Assembly (NCBI GenBank): GCA_022545455.1
Contig: JACZQZ010000009.1
Coordinates: 1 to 41,191 of the forward strand
Source of the DNA: Pseudomonadota bacterium
GTDB taxonomy: Bacteria > Pseudomonadota > Alphaproteobacteria > Rhodospirillales > 2-02-FULL-58-16
Length of the DNA stretch: 41,191 nt
Direction of reading: 5' to 3'
The notes below the pieces were generated by a model, which had not been told where the DNA came from, searched no databases, and saw nothing but the letters and a program-made list of their open reading frames with translations. This document shows, piece after piece, positions 12,273-24,019 of the stretch (position 1 is the stretch's first letter; the number at the start of each line of letters is the position of its first letter). The translations under genes were made by a program, and so were the position numbers.

Positions 12273-13544
12273 TTAAAAGTTCTCACGAATCCACTGGCCG
12301 AACCGGTCGAGGCGACCGCTCGGCTCCTCCACGGGGCGGTAGGTCCCACCGGAACCTTCCGCCCGATTGTTGACGGCATAGTTCAAGAGCCCGGCGCAGG
12401 TGGCGAAGGCCGGGCCGGTCACGGCCTCGGCCAACCCGTCGACGGGCGCCGGCCGGCCCATCCGCACCTGCTTGTCCAGGATCATGCCGGCGAGTTCGCG
12501 TGTTCCGGGCAACTGGCTGGCGCCGCCGGCAAGCACCACGCGGCGGCCGGCGATGCTGTCGAAGCCGGCGGTCTCGAGGCGGGCACGAACCATCTCGAAG
12601 ATCTCCTCCAAGCGCGGCCGGATGATTCCCACCAGCATGGAACGGGGCACCTGGTTGGGTTCGGATCCGCCGTCTTCGCCGATCAGGGGCACCTTGATGA
12701 TCTCGCGGTCATCCGACGGCGAGGGCATGGCGCTGCCGTACAGGGTCTTCATGCGCTCGGCGCTGCCGAGCGGCGTCGAAAGGCCGCGGGCGATGTCGTT
12801 GGTCACATGGCATCCGCCCAGGGGCACGCTGTCGGTGTAGGTCAGTTCGCCGTCGAAGAACACGGCGATGGACGTGGTGCCGCCGCCCATGTCGATATGG
12901 GTCACGCCCAGGTGTTTCTCGTCCTCGACCAGGCAGGCGAGGGCCGAGGCGTAGGGCGAGACCACCTTGGTCTCGATATCCAGGTGACAGCGGGCGACGG
13001 ACGTCTCCAGGGTGCGCACGGCGCCGGCGCCGGCGCTGACGATATGCATGTTCACGCCCAGGCGCTGGCCAAACATGCCGCGCGGGTCGCGCACGCCGCG
13101 GTTGCCGTCGATGCTGTACCCCACGGGGATGGCGTGGATGACCACGTGGTCCGGCGGCTGCCGGCGCAGCAGGCTCCCGGGGTCGAGGATGCGGCGCACG
13201 TCGGCGTCTCCGATCTCGTGCCCGGCGATGGAAACCTCATAGGCGATGAGCCGGGATTCCGGAGTCCCGCCCGACACATTGACGATCACCCGGCGGATGT
13301 TCTCTCCGGCCATGTGCTCGGCCGCTTCCACGGTCGCCCGGATGGCTGCCTCGGCGGCGTCCATGCCGACGATGGCGCCGCAGCGCAGCCCGCCGGACAC
13401 CTGGTGCCCGATGCCGACCACCCGCAGCGCCCCTTCACCATCGGCGCGGGCGATGAAGCAGCACACCTTCGTGGTGCCCACGTCCAGGGCCGCGATCAGG
13501 CCGCTGCGAACCTTCGATTGCGTCGCGCCTTTTTCCATGCTCAT
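12273..13544 (-). CDS. ftsA: Cell division protein FtsA
   Basis: SGLIAALDVGTTKVCCFIARADGEG; THIDMGGGTTSIAVFFDGEL; VVLAGGASQLPGTRELAG actin-like ATPase motifs. Confidence 0.96.
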   Translation of the reverse strand: MSMEKGATQSKVRSGLIAALDVGTTKVCCFIARADGEGALRVVGIGHQVSGGLRCGAIVGMDAAEAAIRATVEAAEHMAGENIRRVIVNVSGGTPESRLIAYEVSIAGHEIGDADVRRILDPGSLLRRQPPDHVVIHAIPVGYSIDGNRGVRDPRGMFGQRLGVNMHIVSAGAGAVRTLETSVARCHLDIETKVVSPYASALACLVEDEKHLGVTHIDMGGGTTSIAVFFDGELTYTDSVPLGGCHVTNDIARGLSTPLGSAERMKTLYGSAMPSPSDDREIIKVPLIGEDGGSEPNQVPRSMLVGIIRPRLEEIFEMVRARLETAGFDSIAGRRVVLAGGASQLPGTRELAGMILDKQVRMGRPAPVDGLAEAVTGPAFATCAGLLNYAVNNRAEGSGGTYRPVEEPSGRLDRFGQWIRENF

Positions 13545-13575
13545 CGGCTTTCGTGTCTGCTCTTGTCTTTTCGGG

Positions 13576-14424
13576 TCAGGTTTCCCGGCGCGGGGCCGCG
13601 CCCGAGCGTGCCGGCCACGGGGATCTGCGAAGGATCAGGCGGCCGGGCAGGCGTAAATCCAGGACCCTGACTTCCGGCGCCAGGACCCGATGGGTGCGTT
13701 GGTATTCGGCCAGGCGGGCCCAGGCCGACGCCGCGTTCTCCTCGGGCAGACGCACGTCGATGCCGTTGTGAAAGCGCACGTTCCAGCGCCGTTTGCCGAC
13801 CCGCACGGCCGCCTTGACCCGGGGCACCAGTTGGGGCTGGGTCTCCAGGACCTGGAGGATCTCGGCGGCGTGGGCGGGGGCGTCCTCGCCGACCACCAGC
13901 GGCAGATCGGAGAAGCGCTCCAGGCCGACCTTGAGAATCACCGCGCCCTCGTCATCGATGAGGGCGAAACGGCCCTGGTTCTGCCACAGGGCGAGCGGCC
14001 GGCGCTCGACGATGCGCAGGACAACGGTGTCGGGCAGGATGCGCTCCACCGACGCCGTGGATATCCAGGGCAGCGCCTCCACCCGCCGCCTGGCGGCGCG
14101 GAGGTCGAAGGCAAGAATGGGCGCGCCCCGCGTCAATCCGACCGCGGCGAGCAGGTCCGCCTTCGAGGTTTCCCGCCGCCCGATGACCAGGACCTCCTGG
14201 ACCGTGAAGTCCAGCTTCGCCGATCCGGCGATGAGCGTCCGTTCGAGGCGTTCGGCCATGCGCGCCACCCAGCCGTCTTGCCACAGCCACCATCCGCCGC
14301 CGGCGCTGGCCAACACGATCAGCGCCGCGGCGGCGGCAAGCGTCGCCCGGCTGCGCCACAGCGGGGTGACCCGGCGCCGGGGCTGGCCGCGCCTGCCGAA
14401 CCTTGGTGTTTTCGGAATCCTCAT
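13576..14424 (-). CDS. ftsQ: Cell division protein FtsQ
   Basis: N-terminal TM, then POTRA-like KLDFTVQEVLVIGRRETSKADLLAAVGLTRGAPILAFDL and FtsQ domain ALIDDEGAVI. Start overlaps the ddl stop. Confidence 0.92.
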   Translation of the reverse strand: MRIPKTPRFGRRGQPRRRVTPLWRSRATLAAAAALIVLASAGGGWWLWQDGWVARMAERLERTLIAGSAKLDFTVQEVLVIGRRETSKADLLAAVGLTRGAPILAFDLRAARRRVEALPWISTASVERILPDTVVLRIVERRPLALWQNQGRFALIDDEGAVILKVGLERFSDLPLVVGEDAPAHAAEILQVLETQPQLVPRVKAAVRVGKRRWNVRFHNGIDVRLPEENAASAWARLAEYQRTHRVLAPEVRVLDLRLPGRLILRRSPWPARSGAAPRRET

Positions 14425-15326
14425 GGGTCGCACTCCACGTTTTCCACCATCCAGCTCACCAGCTCCTCGAAGGAAAGGCCCACATGGGCGGCCTGCTCGG
14501 GCACCAGCGAGGTATGGGTCATGCCGGGTTGGGTGTTGATCTCGAGCAGGTATACGGTTTCGCCGTCGTAGCGCAGGTCGGCCCTGGACACGCCGCGGCA
14601 CCCCAGCGCCTCGTGGGCGAGGGCCGAGAGGCGCATGACCTCGTCGTAGACCGCCGGCTCGAGGGGCGCCGGGACCAGGTGCGCCGAACCGCCGTCTGAG
14701 TACTTGGCGTCGTAGTCGTAGAAGCCGCGGTCGGTGGTGATCTCGGTCACGGCCAGCGCCTTGTCGCCCATCACGGCCACGGTCAGTTCCTTGCCGGGGA
14801 CGAAGCGTTCGACCATCACCTCTTCGCCAAACGGCCAGTCCGCATCCGTGAACGGGGGGGCGTTGTCGCCCTCGAGGACGATGGTGACACCGACGCTGGA
14901 GCCTTCGTTCAAGGGCTTGACGACATAGGGACGCGCCATGACGTCGCCCCGGACCACGTCGTCCCGGCGGACGATCCTGTGCTCGGCCACGGGGATGCCG
15001 GCGGCGGCGAACAGGCGCTTGGCCATGGGCTTGTCCATGGCCAGGGCGGAGGCCAGCAGTCCGGAATGGGTATAGGGAATGTCCAGGATGTTGAGCAGGC
15101 CCTGCACGCAGCCGTCCTCGCCATAACGCCCGTGCAGGGCGTTGAACACGGCGTCGGGGCGCGGATACAACCGCGTCATGAGCGACCCCATGTCGCGTTG
15201 CACGTCGATGGGGGTGACTCGGCAACCGGTCTTCTTCAGGGCCTTGGCGACGGCGGCGCCGCTGACCAGGGAGACCTCGCGCTCGGCGGACCAGCCGCCC
15301 ATGAGAACCGCCACGTGCCGGCTCAT
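14421..15326 (-). CDS. ddl: D-alanine--D-alanine ligase
   Basis: [66 protein letters not shown]. Confidence 0.96.
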   Translation of the reverse strand: MSRHVAVLMGGWSAEREVSLVSGAAVAKALKKTGCRVTPIDVQRDMGSLMTRLYPRPDAVFNALHGRYGEDGCVQGLLNILDIPYTHSGLLASALAMDKPMAKRLFAAAGIPVAEHRIVRRDDVVRGDVMARPYVVKPLNEGSSVGVTIVLEGDNAPPFTDADWPFGEEVMVERFVPGKELTVAVMGDKALAVTEITTDRGFYDYDAKYSDGGSAHLVPAPLEPAVYDEVMRLSALAHEALGCRGVSRADLRYDGETVYLLEINTQPGMTHTSLVPEQAAHVGLSFEELVSWMVENVECDP

Positions 15327-16282
15327 GACGCGCCCTCCCCCGCCACTTCCCGGGCGGCCGGCCCGGCGGTAACGCCGACGCGGCGGATTTCCCACTCCAG
15401 CCTGACGCCGGTGGCCTCGAGGACCCGGCGCCGCACCTCCTCGCCCAGCCCTTCCAGGTCGGCGGCGGTGGCACTGCCGGTGTTGATGAGGAAATTGCAG
15501 TGTTTCTCGGAAACCATGGCGCCGCCGCGGCGCAGGCCCCGGCACCCGGCCCCGGCAATGAGCTCCCAGGCCTTCTTGCCGGGCGGGTTGGTAAACGTGC
15601 TGCCGCCCGTGGACTCGCGCAGGGGCTGGCTGTCCTGGCGCGCGGCCTGGATCTCGTCCATGCGGCGCGCGATCCCGGCCTTGTCCCCGGGCCGGCCGTG
15701 CACGGTGACGGAGACGAAGATCCAGTCCCCGGGCACGGCGCAACGGCGGTAGGTGAAACCGAGCTCGCCGGGGCTCAGGTCGTGGACGCCGCCGGCGGCG
15801 TCCAGGGCCCGGGCGACCACGGTCACATCCTTCATCTCCACGCCGTAGGCGCCGGCGTTCATGCGCAGCGCGCCGCCGATGGTGCCCGGGATGCCGCACA
15901 GGAATTCCAGTCCGGTGATGCCGGCCTCGCGGGCCACCCGGGCCACGTTGAGGCCCATGGCGGCGGTCCCGGCGCCGACCTCCGTCCCGTCGGCGTCGAT
16001 GGCCGCGAACTCCCGGCCCAGACGCACGACGACGCCGGGCACGCCGCCGTCGCGCACGAGAAGGTTCGAGCCGACCCCGATGACGGTGACGGGAACGTCC
16101 GCCGGCTTGGCGGTCAGGAAGGCGGCCAGATCCTCGGCGTCGGCGGGGCGGAACCGGACCTCGGCGGGGCCGCCGACACGGAAGCGGGTGAGCTTCGCCA
16201 GGGGCGCGTCCTCGGTGTAGCGTCCGCGCACGGCGGGCAGCCGTCCGATCAGGCGCGTGGTGCGGGACTTGGCCGCCATCAT
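15323..16282 (-). CDS. murB: UDP-N-acetylenolpyruvoylglucosamine reductase
   Basis: [79 protein letters not shown]. Confidence 0.96.
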   Translation of the reverse strand: MMAAKSRTTRLIGRLPAVRGRYTEDAPLAKLTRFRVGGPAEVRFRPADAEDLAAFLTAKPADVPVTVIGVGSNLLVRDGGVPGVVVRLGREFAAIDADGTEVGAGTAAMGLNVARVAREAGITGLEFLCGIPGTIGGALRMNAGAYGVEMKDVTVVARALDAAGGVHDLSPGELGFTYRRCAVPGDWIFVSVTVHGRPGDKAGIARRMDEIQAARQDSQPLRESTGGSTFTNPPGKKAWELIAGAGCRGLRRGGAMVSEKHCNFLINTGSATAADLEGLGEEVRRRVLEATGVRLEWEIRRVGVTAGPAAREVAGEGAS

Positions 16283-17712
16283 TCGCCCGCCTCCGTCTTC
16301 AATCCGTGGCGCAGGCGTTCCAGCGCGCCGGGCAGCGCGTTGGCCCAGGCGGTGATGTTGCCGGCGCCCAGGCAAACGATCAGGTCGCCCGGCGATGCCA
16401 AGCCGTTGACGATCCCGGCCAGATCCTCGGGGCTATCCAGGGCCACCACCGAGCGGTGCCCGCGGGAGCGCAACCCGTCGACCAGGGCATCCCGGTCAAA
16501 ACCCTCGATGGGCTCCTCGCCGGCCGCATAGACGTGGGCCACCACCACCACGTCGGCATCGTTGAAGCAGGTGCAGAACTCTTCGAAGCAGTCCCGGAGA
16601 CGCGAATACCTGTGGGGCTGGACCACCGCGATCACCTGGCCTTCGGTGGCGGCGCGCGTCGTCTCCAGCACCGCGGCGATCTCCACCGGATGGTGGCCGT
16701 AGTCGTCGATCACGGTGATGCCGTCGACCGTGCCGGTCTTGGTGAAACGGCGGTTGACACCCTCGAAGTCGGCGAGCGCCCGGCGCAGCACGGCGTCCTC
16801 GATGTTCATTTCGCTGGCGATGGCGACCACGGCCAGCGCGTTCTGCACGTTGTGGGCCCCAAGCATGGCCAGGTGCAGGTCCGTGAGGGTCCGGCTTGTG
16901 TCCGCCATACGGTCGGTGATGACCACGTTGAAGCGCATTCCGTCGGCGTCCGATTCCAGATCGACGCCGCGGACGTCCGCCTGGGGGCTGAAGCCATAGG
17001 TGACGACCCGGCGGTCCGAGACCCTGGGGATCATCGCCTGGACCTCGGCGTGGTCGATGCAGAGCACGGCAAAACCGTAAAACGGGATGTTTTCGACGAA
17101 GGCGTCGAAGGCGGCGCACAGCGCTTCGAAGGAACCGTAGTGGTCCAGGTGTTCAGGATCGATGTTGGTGACCACGGCGATGGTCGCCGGGAGCTTGAGG
17201 AACGTGCCGTCCGATTCGTCGGCCTCGGCCACCACCCAGTCGCCGCCGCCGAGGCGGGCGTTCGACCCCCAGGCGTTGATGATGCCGCCGTTGATGACCG
17301 TCGGGTCCATCCCGGCGGCGTCCAGCAGGGCCGCGATGAGCGACGTCGTGGTGGTCTTGCCGTGGGTGCCGCCGACGGCGATGGACCACTTCAGGCGCAT
17401 CAGTTCGCCCAGCATCTCGGCCCGGCGCACCACCGGCATCAGGCGCTTGCGGGCGGCGGCGACCTCCAGATTGTCGGGCTTCACCGCCGACGAGATGACG
17501 ACAACCTGGGCCTCGCCCAGGTTCTCTTCCCGGTGGCCGATGGAGATCGGAATGCCGAGGGCGCGCAGGCGCTTGACGTTGGCGTTGTCGCCAAGATCAC
17601 TGCCCTGGACCGAATAGTTGAGGTTGTGCAGCACCTCGGCGATGCCGCTCATGCCGATGCCGCCGATGCCGACGAAATGGATGGTGCCGATGGAAAGCGG
17701 AAGCGCCCTCAT
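16279..17712 (-). CDS. murC: UDP-N-acetylmuramate--L-alanine ligase
   Basis: [63 protein letters not shown]. Confidence 0.97.
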   Translation of the reverse strand: MRALPLSIGTIHFVGIGGIGMSGIAEVLHNLNYSVQGSDLGDNANVKRLRALGIPISIGHREENLGEAQVVVISSAVKPDNLEVAAARKRLMPVVRRAEMLGELMRLKWSIAVGGTHGKTTTTSLIAALLDAAGMDPTVINGGIINAWGSNARLGGGDWVVAEADESDGTFLKLPATIAVVTNIDPEHLDHYGSFEALCAAFDAFVENIPFYGFAVLCIDHAEVQAMIPRVSDRRVVTYGFSPQADVRGVDLESDADGMRFNVVITDRMADTSRTLTDLHLAMLGAHNVQNALAVVAIASEMNIEDAVLRRALADFEGVNRRFTKTGTVDGITVIDDYGHHPVEIAAVLETTRAATEGQVIAVVQPHRYSRLRDCFEEFCTCFNDADVVVVAHVYAAGEEPIEGFDRDALVDGLRSRGHRSVVALDSPEDLAGIVNGLASPGDLIVCLGAGNITAWANALPGALERLRHGLKTEAGE

Positions 17713-18848
17713 GCCGCCTTCCTCCGGGTCTCGGGCTCGCCGTTGGAGGGCAGCAACTGAAACACCAGGTCGGCCAGGCGCGCCGCCGCGTCGTCCAGCC
17801 CGGCGGCCCGCGCGCAGGCGGCGGCCCGTTCCAGGATCGCCGGCAGGCCGAACAGGGACTCGAGCCGCGCCGCCAGGGCCTCGGGCGTGAACCCGTCCTG
17901 GGGCATCAACCAGCCGGCGCCGGCCTTGTCCACGCACCGCGCGTTGACGGTCTGATGGTCGTCGATGGCGAAAGGATAGGGCACCAGGATGGCGGGGCGC
18001 CCCACCGCCGTGCATTCCGCCACCGTCGAGGCGCCGGCGCGGGCGATGATCAGGTGCGCCGCCGCCAGGCGCTCGGGCACGTCGCCGAAGAAGGTGGAGA
18101 GCTCGGCCTCCACGCCCAGCGTGCCATAGGCGCCGCGGGTGTCCTCCAGGGTCTCGGGGCGGCACTGCTGGGAGATGCGCAGGCGACGGCGCCAGGTCCC
18201 GGCGAGCCGGCCCACGGCCTCGGGCACCACGTCGCTGAACACGCGGGCGCCTTGGCTGCCGCCGAACACGAACACATGCACCGGGCCATCCCCGGCCAGG
18301 GTGGGGTAGGGCCGCCCGCCCATGGCGGCGATCTCGGGACGCACCGGCATGCCGGTGCGGGTGACCTTGCCCGCGGCATCCTCGGGCAGCCCTTCCAAGA
18401 CCTCGAAGGAGGTGGCGATGCGTCCCACACGGCGGGCCAGCAACCGGTTGGCGCGGCCCAGCACCGCGTTCTGCTCGTGGATGGCGGTCCGCACGCCGGC
18501 GAAGCCGGCGGCGAGCATGGTCGGCACCGAGGCGTAGCCGCCGAAGCCGATCACGGCATCCGGTGCGAGCCGCTTCAGCAGGGCCCGTGCCTGCATGGTG
18601 CCCCAGGCCAGTTCCGGGGTGCTGCGCAGGCGGGCGACAATACTCTTCCCGGCGACGGCCCCGGCGCGGATACGGTGGGTTTCGACGGCGCCGAGGCCGC
18701 CGCCCAGGATGCTGCCCCGGCGGTCGGTGACCAGGGCCAGGCGGACACCGCGCCCGGCCAGCTCGGCGGCCAGGGCCTCGGCCGGGAACACGTGCCCGCC
18801 GGTGCCGCCGGCGGCCAACACCACCAGGTGCGCCCGCGGGGCCGTCAT
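17709..18848 (-). CDS. murG: UDP-GlcNAc:lipid I GlcNAc transferase MurG
   Basis: [60 protein letters not shown]. Confidence 0.96.
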   Translation of the reverse strand: MTAPRAHLVVLAAGGTGGHVFPAEALAAELAGRGVRLALVTDRRGSILGGGLGAVETHRIRAGAVAGKSIVARLRSTPELAWGTMQARALLKRLAPDAVIGFGGYASVPTMLAAGFAGVRTAIHEQNAVLGRANRLLARRVGRIATSFEVLEGLPEDAAGKVTRTGMPVRPEIAAMGGRPYPTLAGDGPVHVFVFGGSQGARVFSDVVPEAVGRLAGTWRRRLRISQQCRPETLEDTRGAYGTLGVEAELSTFFGDVPERLAAAHLIIARAGASTVAECTAVGRPAILVPYPFAIDDHQTVNARCVDKAGAGWLMPQDGFTPEALAARLESLFGLPAILERAAACARAAGLDDAAARLADLVFQLLPSNGEPETRRKAA

Positions 18849-20005
18849 CCGAACGCTCCCCGGCGCGCATCGACTTGCATGAAATCGTGCACGTGCATGC
18901 TCGCCCGCTGGCGCGTCAGCGCCAGAACCATGCCCATGGCATAGGCCATGGCCACGGTGGACGACCCGCCATAGGAGATGAGCGGCAGCGTCATGCCCTT
19001 GGGCGGCATCAGGTGGATGGTGGAGGCCATGTTGATGATGGCCTGCAGGCCGAACTGGGCGAGCAGGCCGGCGACGGCCAGGAGGACGAACAGGTCGTTG
19101 TCCCTGAGCACGCGGGAAAACCCGCGCAGCACCACGAAGGCGAACAGCCCGACGACGACAAGGCAGGCTATAAGGCCGAATTCCTCGCCGGCGACGGCGA
19201 ATATGAAATCGGCGTGGGCGTCGGGCAACATCTCCTTGATGCGCCCCTCCCCCGGGCCGCGCCCGAACAAACCCCCGTTGCGGAAGGCCTGGAGCGCCTG
19301 GGTGACCTGGTAGCCGTCCGCGGCCAGGGGGTCGAGGAAGCGATCGATGCGGGCCTGGACATGATCGAAGGCGAAGTAGGCGCCGACGCCGCCGCCCAGG
19401 AAAACGAGCGCGATCCCCACCACCAGCGCCATCGGCAAGCCGACCAGGAAAAGCTGCACGCCCCACACGCCGGCGACGACGACGGCCATGCCCACATCCG
19501 GCTGCATCAGCAGGAGCCCGACCACCAGGGCGAACAGCCCGGCGGCAATCCGGTAGCCGGGAAAGCGCTCGTCCAGGCGCCGCTCCGTCAACATCCAGGC
19601 GGCGATCACCGCGTAGCTGGGCTTGACGAACTCGGACGGCTGCAGGGAAAAGCTGCCCAACGGGATCCAGCGGGTGGCGCCGTTGATCTCCTCGCCGGCG
19701 AAAAGGGTCACCACCATCAGCCCCAAGGCGGCGGCGCAGCCGAACACGGCGAGCCGGCGGACGCCCCGCGGGGCGAGAAGAGAGGTGCCGAACATCACCG
19801 CCAGCGCCAGGGGCAGGAAAACGAACTGGCGGCGCGCGAAGTGGAAGGTCTCCAGGCCGATGCGCTCGGCCGCCGGCGGCGAGGCGGCCATGGTCAGCAC
19901 GGCGCCGACGGCGGCGATGGCCACCATCGCGGCCAGGGTCCAGCGGTCGACCGTCCACCACCAACGGCCAAGGAGACTGGTATCGGTACGGGCGAAGGTG
20001 CTCAT
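18845..20005 (-). CDS. ftsW: SEDS-family peptidoglycan glycosyltransferase FtsW
   Basis: Polytopic protein; [68 protein letters not shown]. Confidence 0.95.
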   Translation of the reverse strand: MSTFARTDTSLLGRWWWTVDRWTLAAMVAIAAVGAVLTMAASPPAAERIGLETFHFARRQFVFLPLALAVMFGTSLLAPRGVRRLAVFGCAAALGLMVVTLFAGEEINGATRWIPLGSFSLQPSEFVKPSYAVIAAWMLTERRLDERFPGYRIAAGLFALVVGLLLMQPDVGMAVVVAGVWGVQLFLVGLPMALVVGIALVFLGGGVGAYFAFDHVQARIDRFLDPLAADGYQVTQALQAFRNGGLFGRGPGEGRIKEMLPDAHADFIFAVAGEEFGLIACLVVVGLFAFVVLRGFSRVLRDNDLFVLLAVAGLLAQFGLQAIINMASTIHLMPPKGMTLPLISYGGSSTVAMAYAMGMVLALTRQRASMHVHDFMQVDARRGAFG

Positions 20006-20025
20006 CTCGTTCGCTCCTCAGCCCC

Positions 20026-21456
20026 CTACGTCCGCCGATCCCCGGATGCACCGGAGTCGTCCTCGTACGGGTTCTCGTGCTTCCCCGGCATCGCTTCCAC
20101 CAGGTCTCGGAAGACCTCGCCGCGCGCCTCGAAGTCCTTGAACTGGTCGAACGACGCGCACGCCGGCGACAGCAACACCACCGCGCCGTCCGCTCCGTCC
20201 TCCAGCGCCAGGGCCCGGGCCTGCCCGACGGCGGCGGCCAGGGACCCCGACAGGGTGGTCGCCACCCTGCCGTCAAGGGCCTTGGCGAAGGCCTCTGCCG
20301 CCTCGCCAATGAGGAAAGCGTGGCGCAGCCGGTCGAGATGGGGTTCCAGCGCCTCCAGCCCGCCCTCTTTGGACCGGCCGCCGGCGATCCAGTAGATGGT
20401 GTCGTAGCAGGCGAGCGCCTTGGCCGCGGCATCCGCGTTGGTGGCCTTACTGTCATTGATGTAGGTAACGCCGTCGACAACCGCTACCTGCTCCTGGCGG
20501 TGGACCAGGCCCGGGTAGCTCTGGATGCAGGCCATGATCACATGGGGCTGGGTGCCGGCGGCCTTGGCGGCGGCGTAGGCCGCGGCGGCGTTCTGCCAAT
20601 TGTGCGCGCCGGGCAGGGTCGGCACCCCCTTCAGGTCGAGCACCGGCACCGCCTGGCCCTCGGTGTCGTCGTGGAGCATCCCGTCGATGGCGTAGACGCC
20701 GCCGGCGATGAGCCGGGTGCCGGAAATGGGAACCACCACCTGGTCGCCCTGCGCCTTGAGATCCTCGTAGACGGCCCGGGAGCGATCGTCGTCGACGCCG
20801 ACCACCGCCGTGCGCGGCGTCGTCTGGCGGTGGAAAATCAATCTTTTGGCGGCAACGTAGTCGTCCATGGTGCCGTGGCGGTCCAGGTGATCGGGGCTGA
20901 TATTGAGCAGCACCGCCACGTCGAAGGTGACCGACACGGTGAGTTCGAGCTGGAAGGACGACATCTCCAGCACATAGGCCCCCTCCTCCCCCAGGGGATC
21001 GAGGTCCAGCGCCGGAACGCCCAGGTTGCCGCCCACTTCCGCAGCGCGGCCCGAGACCTGCAGGATGTGCCCGATGAGGGCCGTGGTGGTGGACTTGCCG
21101 TTGGTGCCGGTGATCCCGATGAAAGCCGCGTCGCGCTGGGAGCGGACCAGCAACTCGGTGTCGCCGATGACCTCCAGGCCGGCGGCGCGGGCCATGTTGA
21201 CCACCGGATGCTCCTCGGGCCGGCCATGGGGAATGCCGGGGCTGAGGACCAGGGTGGTCAGCTCACGCCAGTTGCAGCGGTAAAGGTCGACCAGGGGAAT
21301 GTCGGCCTTGCGGGCCTCGGCGCGGGCGTCCTCGCTGTCGTCCCAGGCCCACACATCGGCCTCGCCCTCCACCAGCGCCTTCGCCGCCGACAGCCCCGAG
21401 AGGCCGAGTCCGAAGACGGCAACGGGAATACCGGCGAAGGGGAACATGGGGATCAT
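20026..21456 (-). CDS. murD: UDP-N-acetylmuramoylalanine--D-glutamate ligase
   Basis: FGLGLSGLSAAKALVEGEADVWAWDD; GITGTNGKSTTTALIGHIL; YINDSKATNADAAAKAL. Confidence 0.97.
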   Translation of the reverse strand: MIPMFPFAGIPVAVFGLGLSGLSAAKALVEGEADVWAWDDSEDARAEARKADIPLVDLYRCNWRELTTLVLSPGIPHGRPEEHPVVNMARAAGLEVIGDTELLVRSQRDAAFIGITGTNGKSTTTALIGHILQVSGRAAEVGGNLGVPALDLDPLGEEGAYVLEMSSFQLELTVSVTFDVAVLLNISPDHLDRHGTMDDYVAAKRLIFHRQTTPRTAVVGVDDDRSRAVYEDLKAQGDQVVVPISGTRLIAGGVYAIDGMLHDDTEGQAVPVLDLKGVPTLPGAHNWQNAAAAYAAAKAAGTQPHVIMACIQSYPGLVHRQEQVAVVDGVTYINDSKATNADAAAKALACYDTIYWIAGGRSKEGGLEALEPHLDRLRHAFLIGEAAEAFAKALDGRVATTLSGSLAAAVGQARALALEDGADGAVVLLSPACASFDQFKDFEARGEVFRDLVEAMPGKHENPYEDDSGASGDRRT

Positions 21457-21466
21457 GGGCCGTCCC

Positions 21467-22552
21467 TCACCGCAGCTTCAGGGTGGCGAGGCCGGCCAGG
21501 GCCAGGATGGTGGCGATGATCCAGAACCGGATGACGATGGTCGACTCGGCCCAGCCCTTTTGCTCGAAGTGATGGTGCAGCGGCGCCATGCGGAAAACCC
21601 GCTTGCCGGTGAGCTTGAACGAGACCACCTGGACGATCACCGAAACGGTCTCCAACACGAACAGCCCGCCGACGATGGCCAGCACCAGCTCGTGCTTGAT
21701 GATCACGCTGATGGCGCCCAGGGCCCCGCCCAGGGCGAGCGAGCCGGTGTCTCCCATGAACACCTTGGCCGGCGGCGCGTTGAACCACAGGAATCCCAGA
21801 CCCCCGCCGACCAGGGCGCCCAGGAACACGGCCAGCTCGCCGCTGCCGGGCACGTAGTGGAGCTGCAGATACCCGGAGAAAACGGCGTTGCCCACCAGAT
21901 AGGAGATCAAGGCGAACACGCCGGCGGCGATCATCACCGGAACGATGGCCAGCCCGTCCAGGCCGTCGGTGAGGTTGACGGCGTTGGACGCCCCCACCAT
22001 GACCACCACCGCAAAGGCCGGGAACATCCACCCGAGGTCGATCAGCAGGCTCTTGAAAAAGGGCACGGCCAGGGTGGTGCTCAGGGGCCCCGGCAGCAGC
22101 CGCATGATCCACAGGCCCGCGGCGACGGCGATGGCCGCCTGCAACCCCAGTTTCAGCTTGGACGACAGGCCGACGCTGTTGCGGTGCATCACCTTCAGGT
22201 AGTCATCGAGAAAGCCGATGGTGCCGTACGTGATGGTCACCGCCAGGGCCACCCACACGTAGCCGTTGGTGAGATCCGCCCACAGCACCGTGGCCACCGT
22301 CAGCGCGAACAGGATCAGGAAGCCGCCCATCGTCGGCGTGCCCTGCTTGGTGAAGTGACTCTCCGGGCCGTCGGCGCGGATCGGCTGGCCGCCGTTCTGG
22401 CGGGTGCGCAATGTCCGGATGAGCACCGGTCCGAAAACGAAGCTGAGCACGAGGGCCGTGATCACGGCGCCGCCGGTGCGGAAGGTGAGGTACCGGAAAA
22501 CGTTCAGCACCGCGAACTGATCGGAGAGCGGATAGAGGAAATGGAACAGCAT
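21467..22552 (-). CDS. mraY: Phospho-N-acetylmuramoyl-pentapeptide transferase
   Basis: [58 protein letters not shown]. Confidence 0.97.
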   Translation of the reverse strand: MLFHFLYPLSDQFAVLNVFRYLTFRTGGAVITALVLSFVFGPVLIRTLRTRQNGGQPIRADGPESHFTKQGTPTMGGFLILFALTVATVLWADLTNGYVWVALAVTITYGTIGFLDDYLKVMHRNSVGLSSKLKLGLQAAIAVAAGLWIMRLLPGPLSTTLAVPFFKSLLIDLGWMFPAFAVVVMVGASNAVNLTDGLDGLAIVPVMIAAGVFALISYLVGNAVFSGYLQLHYVPGSGELAVFLGALVGGGLGFLWFNAPPAKVFMGDTGSLALGGALGAISVIIKHELVLAIVGGLFVLETVSVIVQVVSFKLTGKRVFRMAPLHHHFEQKGWAESTIVIRFWIIATILALAGLATLKLR

Positions 22553-22567
22553 GGGCGCGTTCCGTCC

Positions 22568-24019
22568 CTATTCGTCGTTGGCGGCGCGTTTCGGCGCCGC
22601 CGCGTCGTCGCCGGACTCCAGCTTCAGCAGCGACCGCACGAGCAGGCCCGTGCGGGTGCCCGCCGATCCCTTGACGACGATCACGTCACCGGGCTGCACC
22701 GCCGCCGTCACCATGGGGGCCAGCATCTGGGAATCGGCGGCGTGGCCGCCGCGCATGGGGCGGGGCAGGGCGTCCCACAGGTGCGCCATGTCCGTCCCCG
22801 CCGTGAACACCACATCGATGCCGTGCTCCTCCAGGGGACCGGCCAGGGCCGCATGCGCCTCCGGCGAGGCGGCGCCCAACTCGAGCATGTCGCCGAGCAC
22901 GGCGATGCGCCGCCCGCCGGGGCCCGGGCGGGCCTGGCCGAGCACCTCGATGGCGGCGCCCATGGAAACGGGGCTGGCGTTGTAGCTTTCGTCGATGAGT
23001 TCGAACCGTCCGCCGGCGATGCGCACGCCATGGCGTTGACCGCGCCCGGTGAGCGCCGTAAGGCGATCGAGGTCGGCGGCGGCCCGCAAAACGTCTCCGC
23101 CGGCCGCGGCGACCGCCGCCAGGACCGCGAGGCCGTTCATCACCCAGTGGCGGCCGGCAATGCCGATGCGGCAGGCCACGTCGTCGCCGGATACATTGGC
23201 CAGGATGCGCGAACCGTCGCCATCCGGGGAGGACTCGACCAGACGCACGCTGGCGTCCACATGCCCGCCGAAGCCGAGGATGGTGTCTACGCCCCGCGCC
23301 CTGGCGGCGGCGGCAAGGCGGTCGAAATGGGGATTGTCGCGGTTGAGCACGGCGACGCCGCCGGGCTCCATGCCGGCGAACACCTCCGCCTTGGCGTCGG
23401 CGATCTGCTCGACGGTGTCGAAAAAGGCGCTGTGCACGGCCTCCACGGTGGTGATCACGGCCACATGGGGACGCACCAGCCGGGACATGGGTTCGATCTC
23501 TCCGGGATTGTTCATACCCATCTCGAAAACGCCGAAGGCGGTGTCCGACGGCATGCGGGCGAGGCTCAGCGGCAGGCCCCATTTGTTGTTGAGGCTTCCC
23601 TTGCTGGCGCTCGTCGGCCCCTGGCGGCCGAGCACCGTTTTCAGCGCCTCCTTGACCCCTGTCTTGCCGACGCTCCCGGTCACCGCGATGATGCGCCCGT
23701 CGGTGCGCGCGCGGGCCGCCGCCCCCAGGTCATCGAGCGCCGCCAGGGTGTCGTCGACGACCAGCAGCGGCATGTCCGCGGCCCCATTCGGCGGCGCCCG
23801 TTCGACGATGGCGGCGGCGGCGCCCCGCGCCTCGGCGAGAAAGTCGTGCCCGTCGAACCGGGGTCCCTTGATGGCGACGAACAGGTCGCCGGGCCTCAGG
23901 GTACGGGTGTCGATGGAGACGCCGGTGGCTTCCCATGTGGCGCCGCCGCGCCCTCCGGTCGCCTCCGCCGCTTTCGCCGACGTCCACAGGATGTCCCGGT
24001 CTTTGTCTCCGACCGTCAT
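22568..24019 (-). CDS. murF: UDP-N-acetylmuramoyl-tripeptide--D-alanyl-D-alanine ligase
   Basis: VSIDTRTLRPGDLFVAIKGPRFDGHDF; IAVTGSVGKTGVKEAL; FEMGMNNPGEI; LIDESYNASPVSM. Confidence 0.95.
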   Translation of the reverse strand: MTVGDKDRDILWTSAKAAEATGGRGGATWEATGVSIDTRTLRPGDLFVAIKGPRFDGHDFLAEARGAAAAIVERAPPNGAADMPLLVVDDTLAALDDLGAAARARTDGRIIAVTGSVGKTGVKEALKTVLGRQGPTSASKGSLNNKWGLPLSLARMPSDTAFGVFEMGMNNPGEIEPMSRLVRPHVAVITTVEAVHSAFFDTVEQIADAKAEVFAGMEPGGVAVLNRDNPHFDRLAAAARARGVDTILGFGGHVDASVRLVESSPDGDGSRILANVSGDDVACRIGIAGRHWVMNGLAVLAAVAAAGGDVLRAAADLDRLTALTGRGQRHGVRIAGGRFELIDESYNASPVSMGAAIEVLGQARPGPGGRRIAVLGDMLELGAASPEAHAALAGPLEEHGIDVVFTAGTDMAHLWDALPRPMRGGHAADSQMLAPMVTAAVQPGDVIVVKGSAGTRTGLLVRSLLKLESGDDAAAPKRAANDE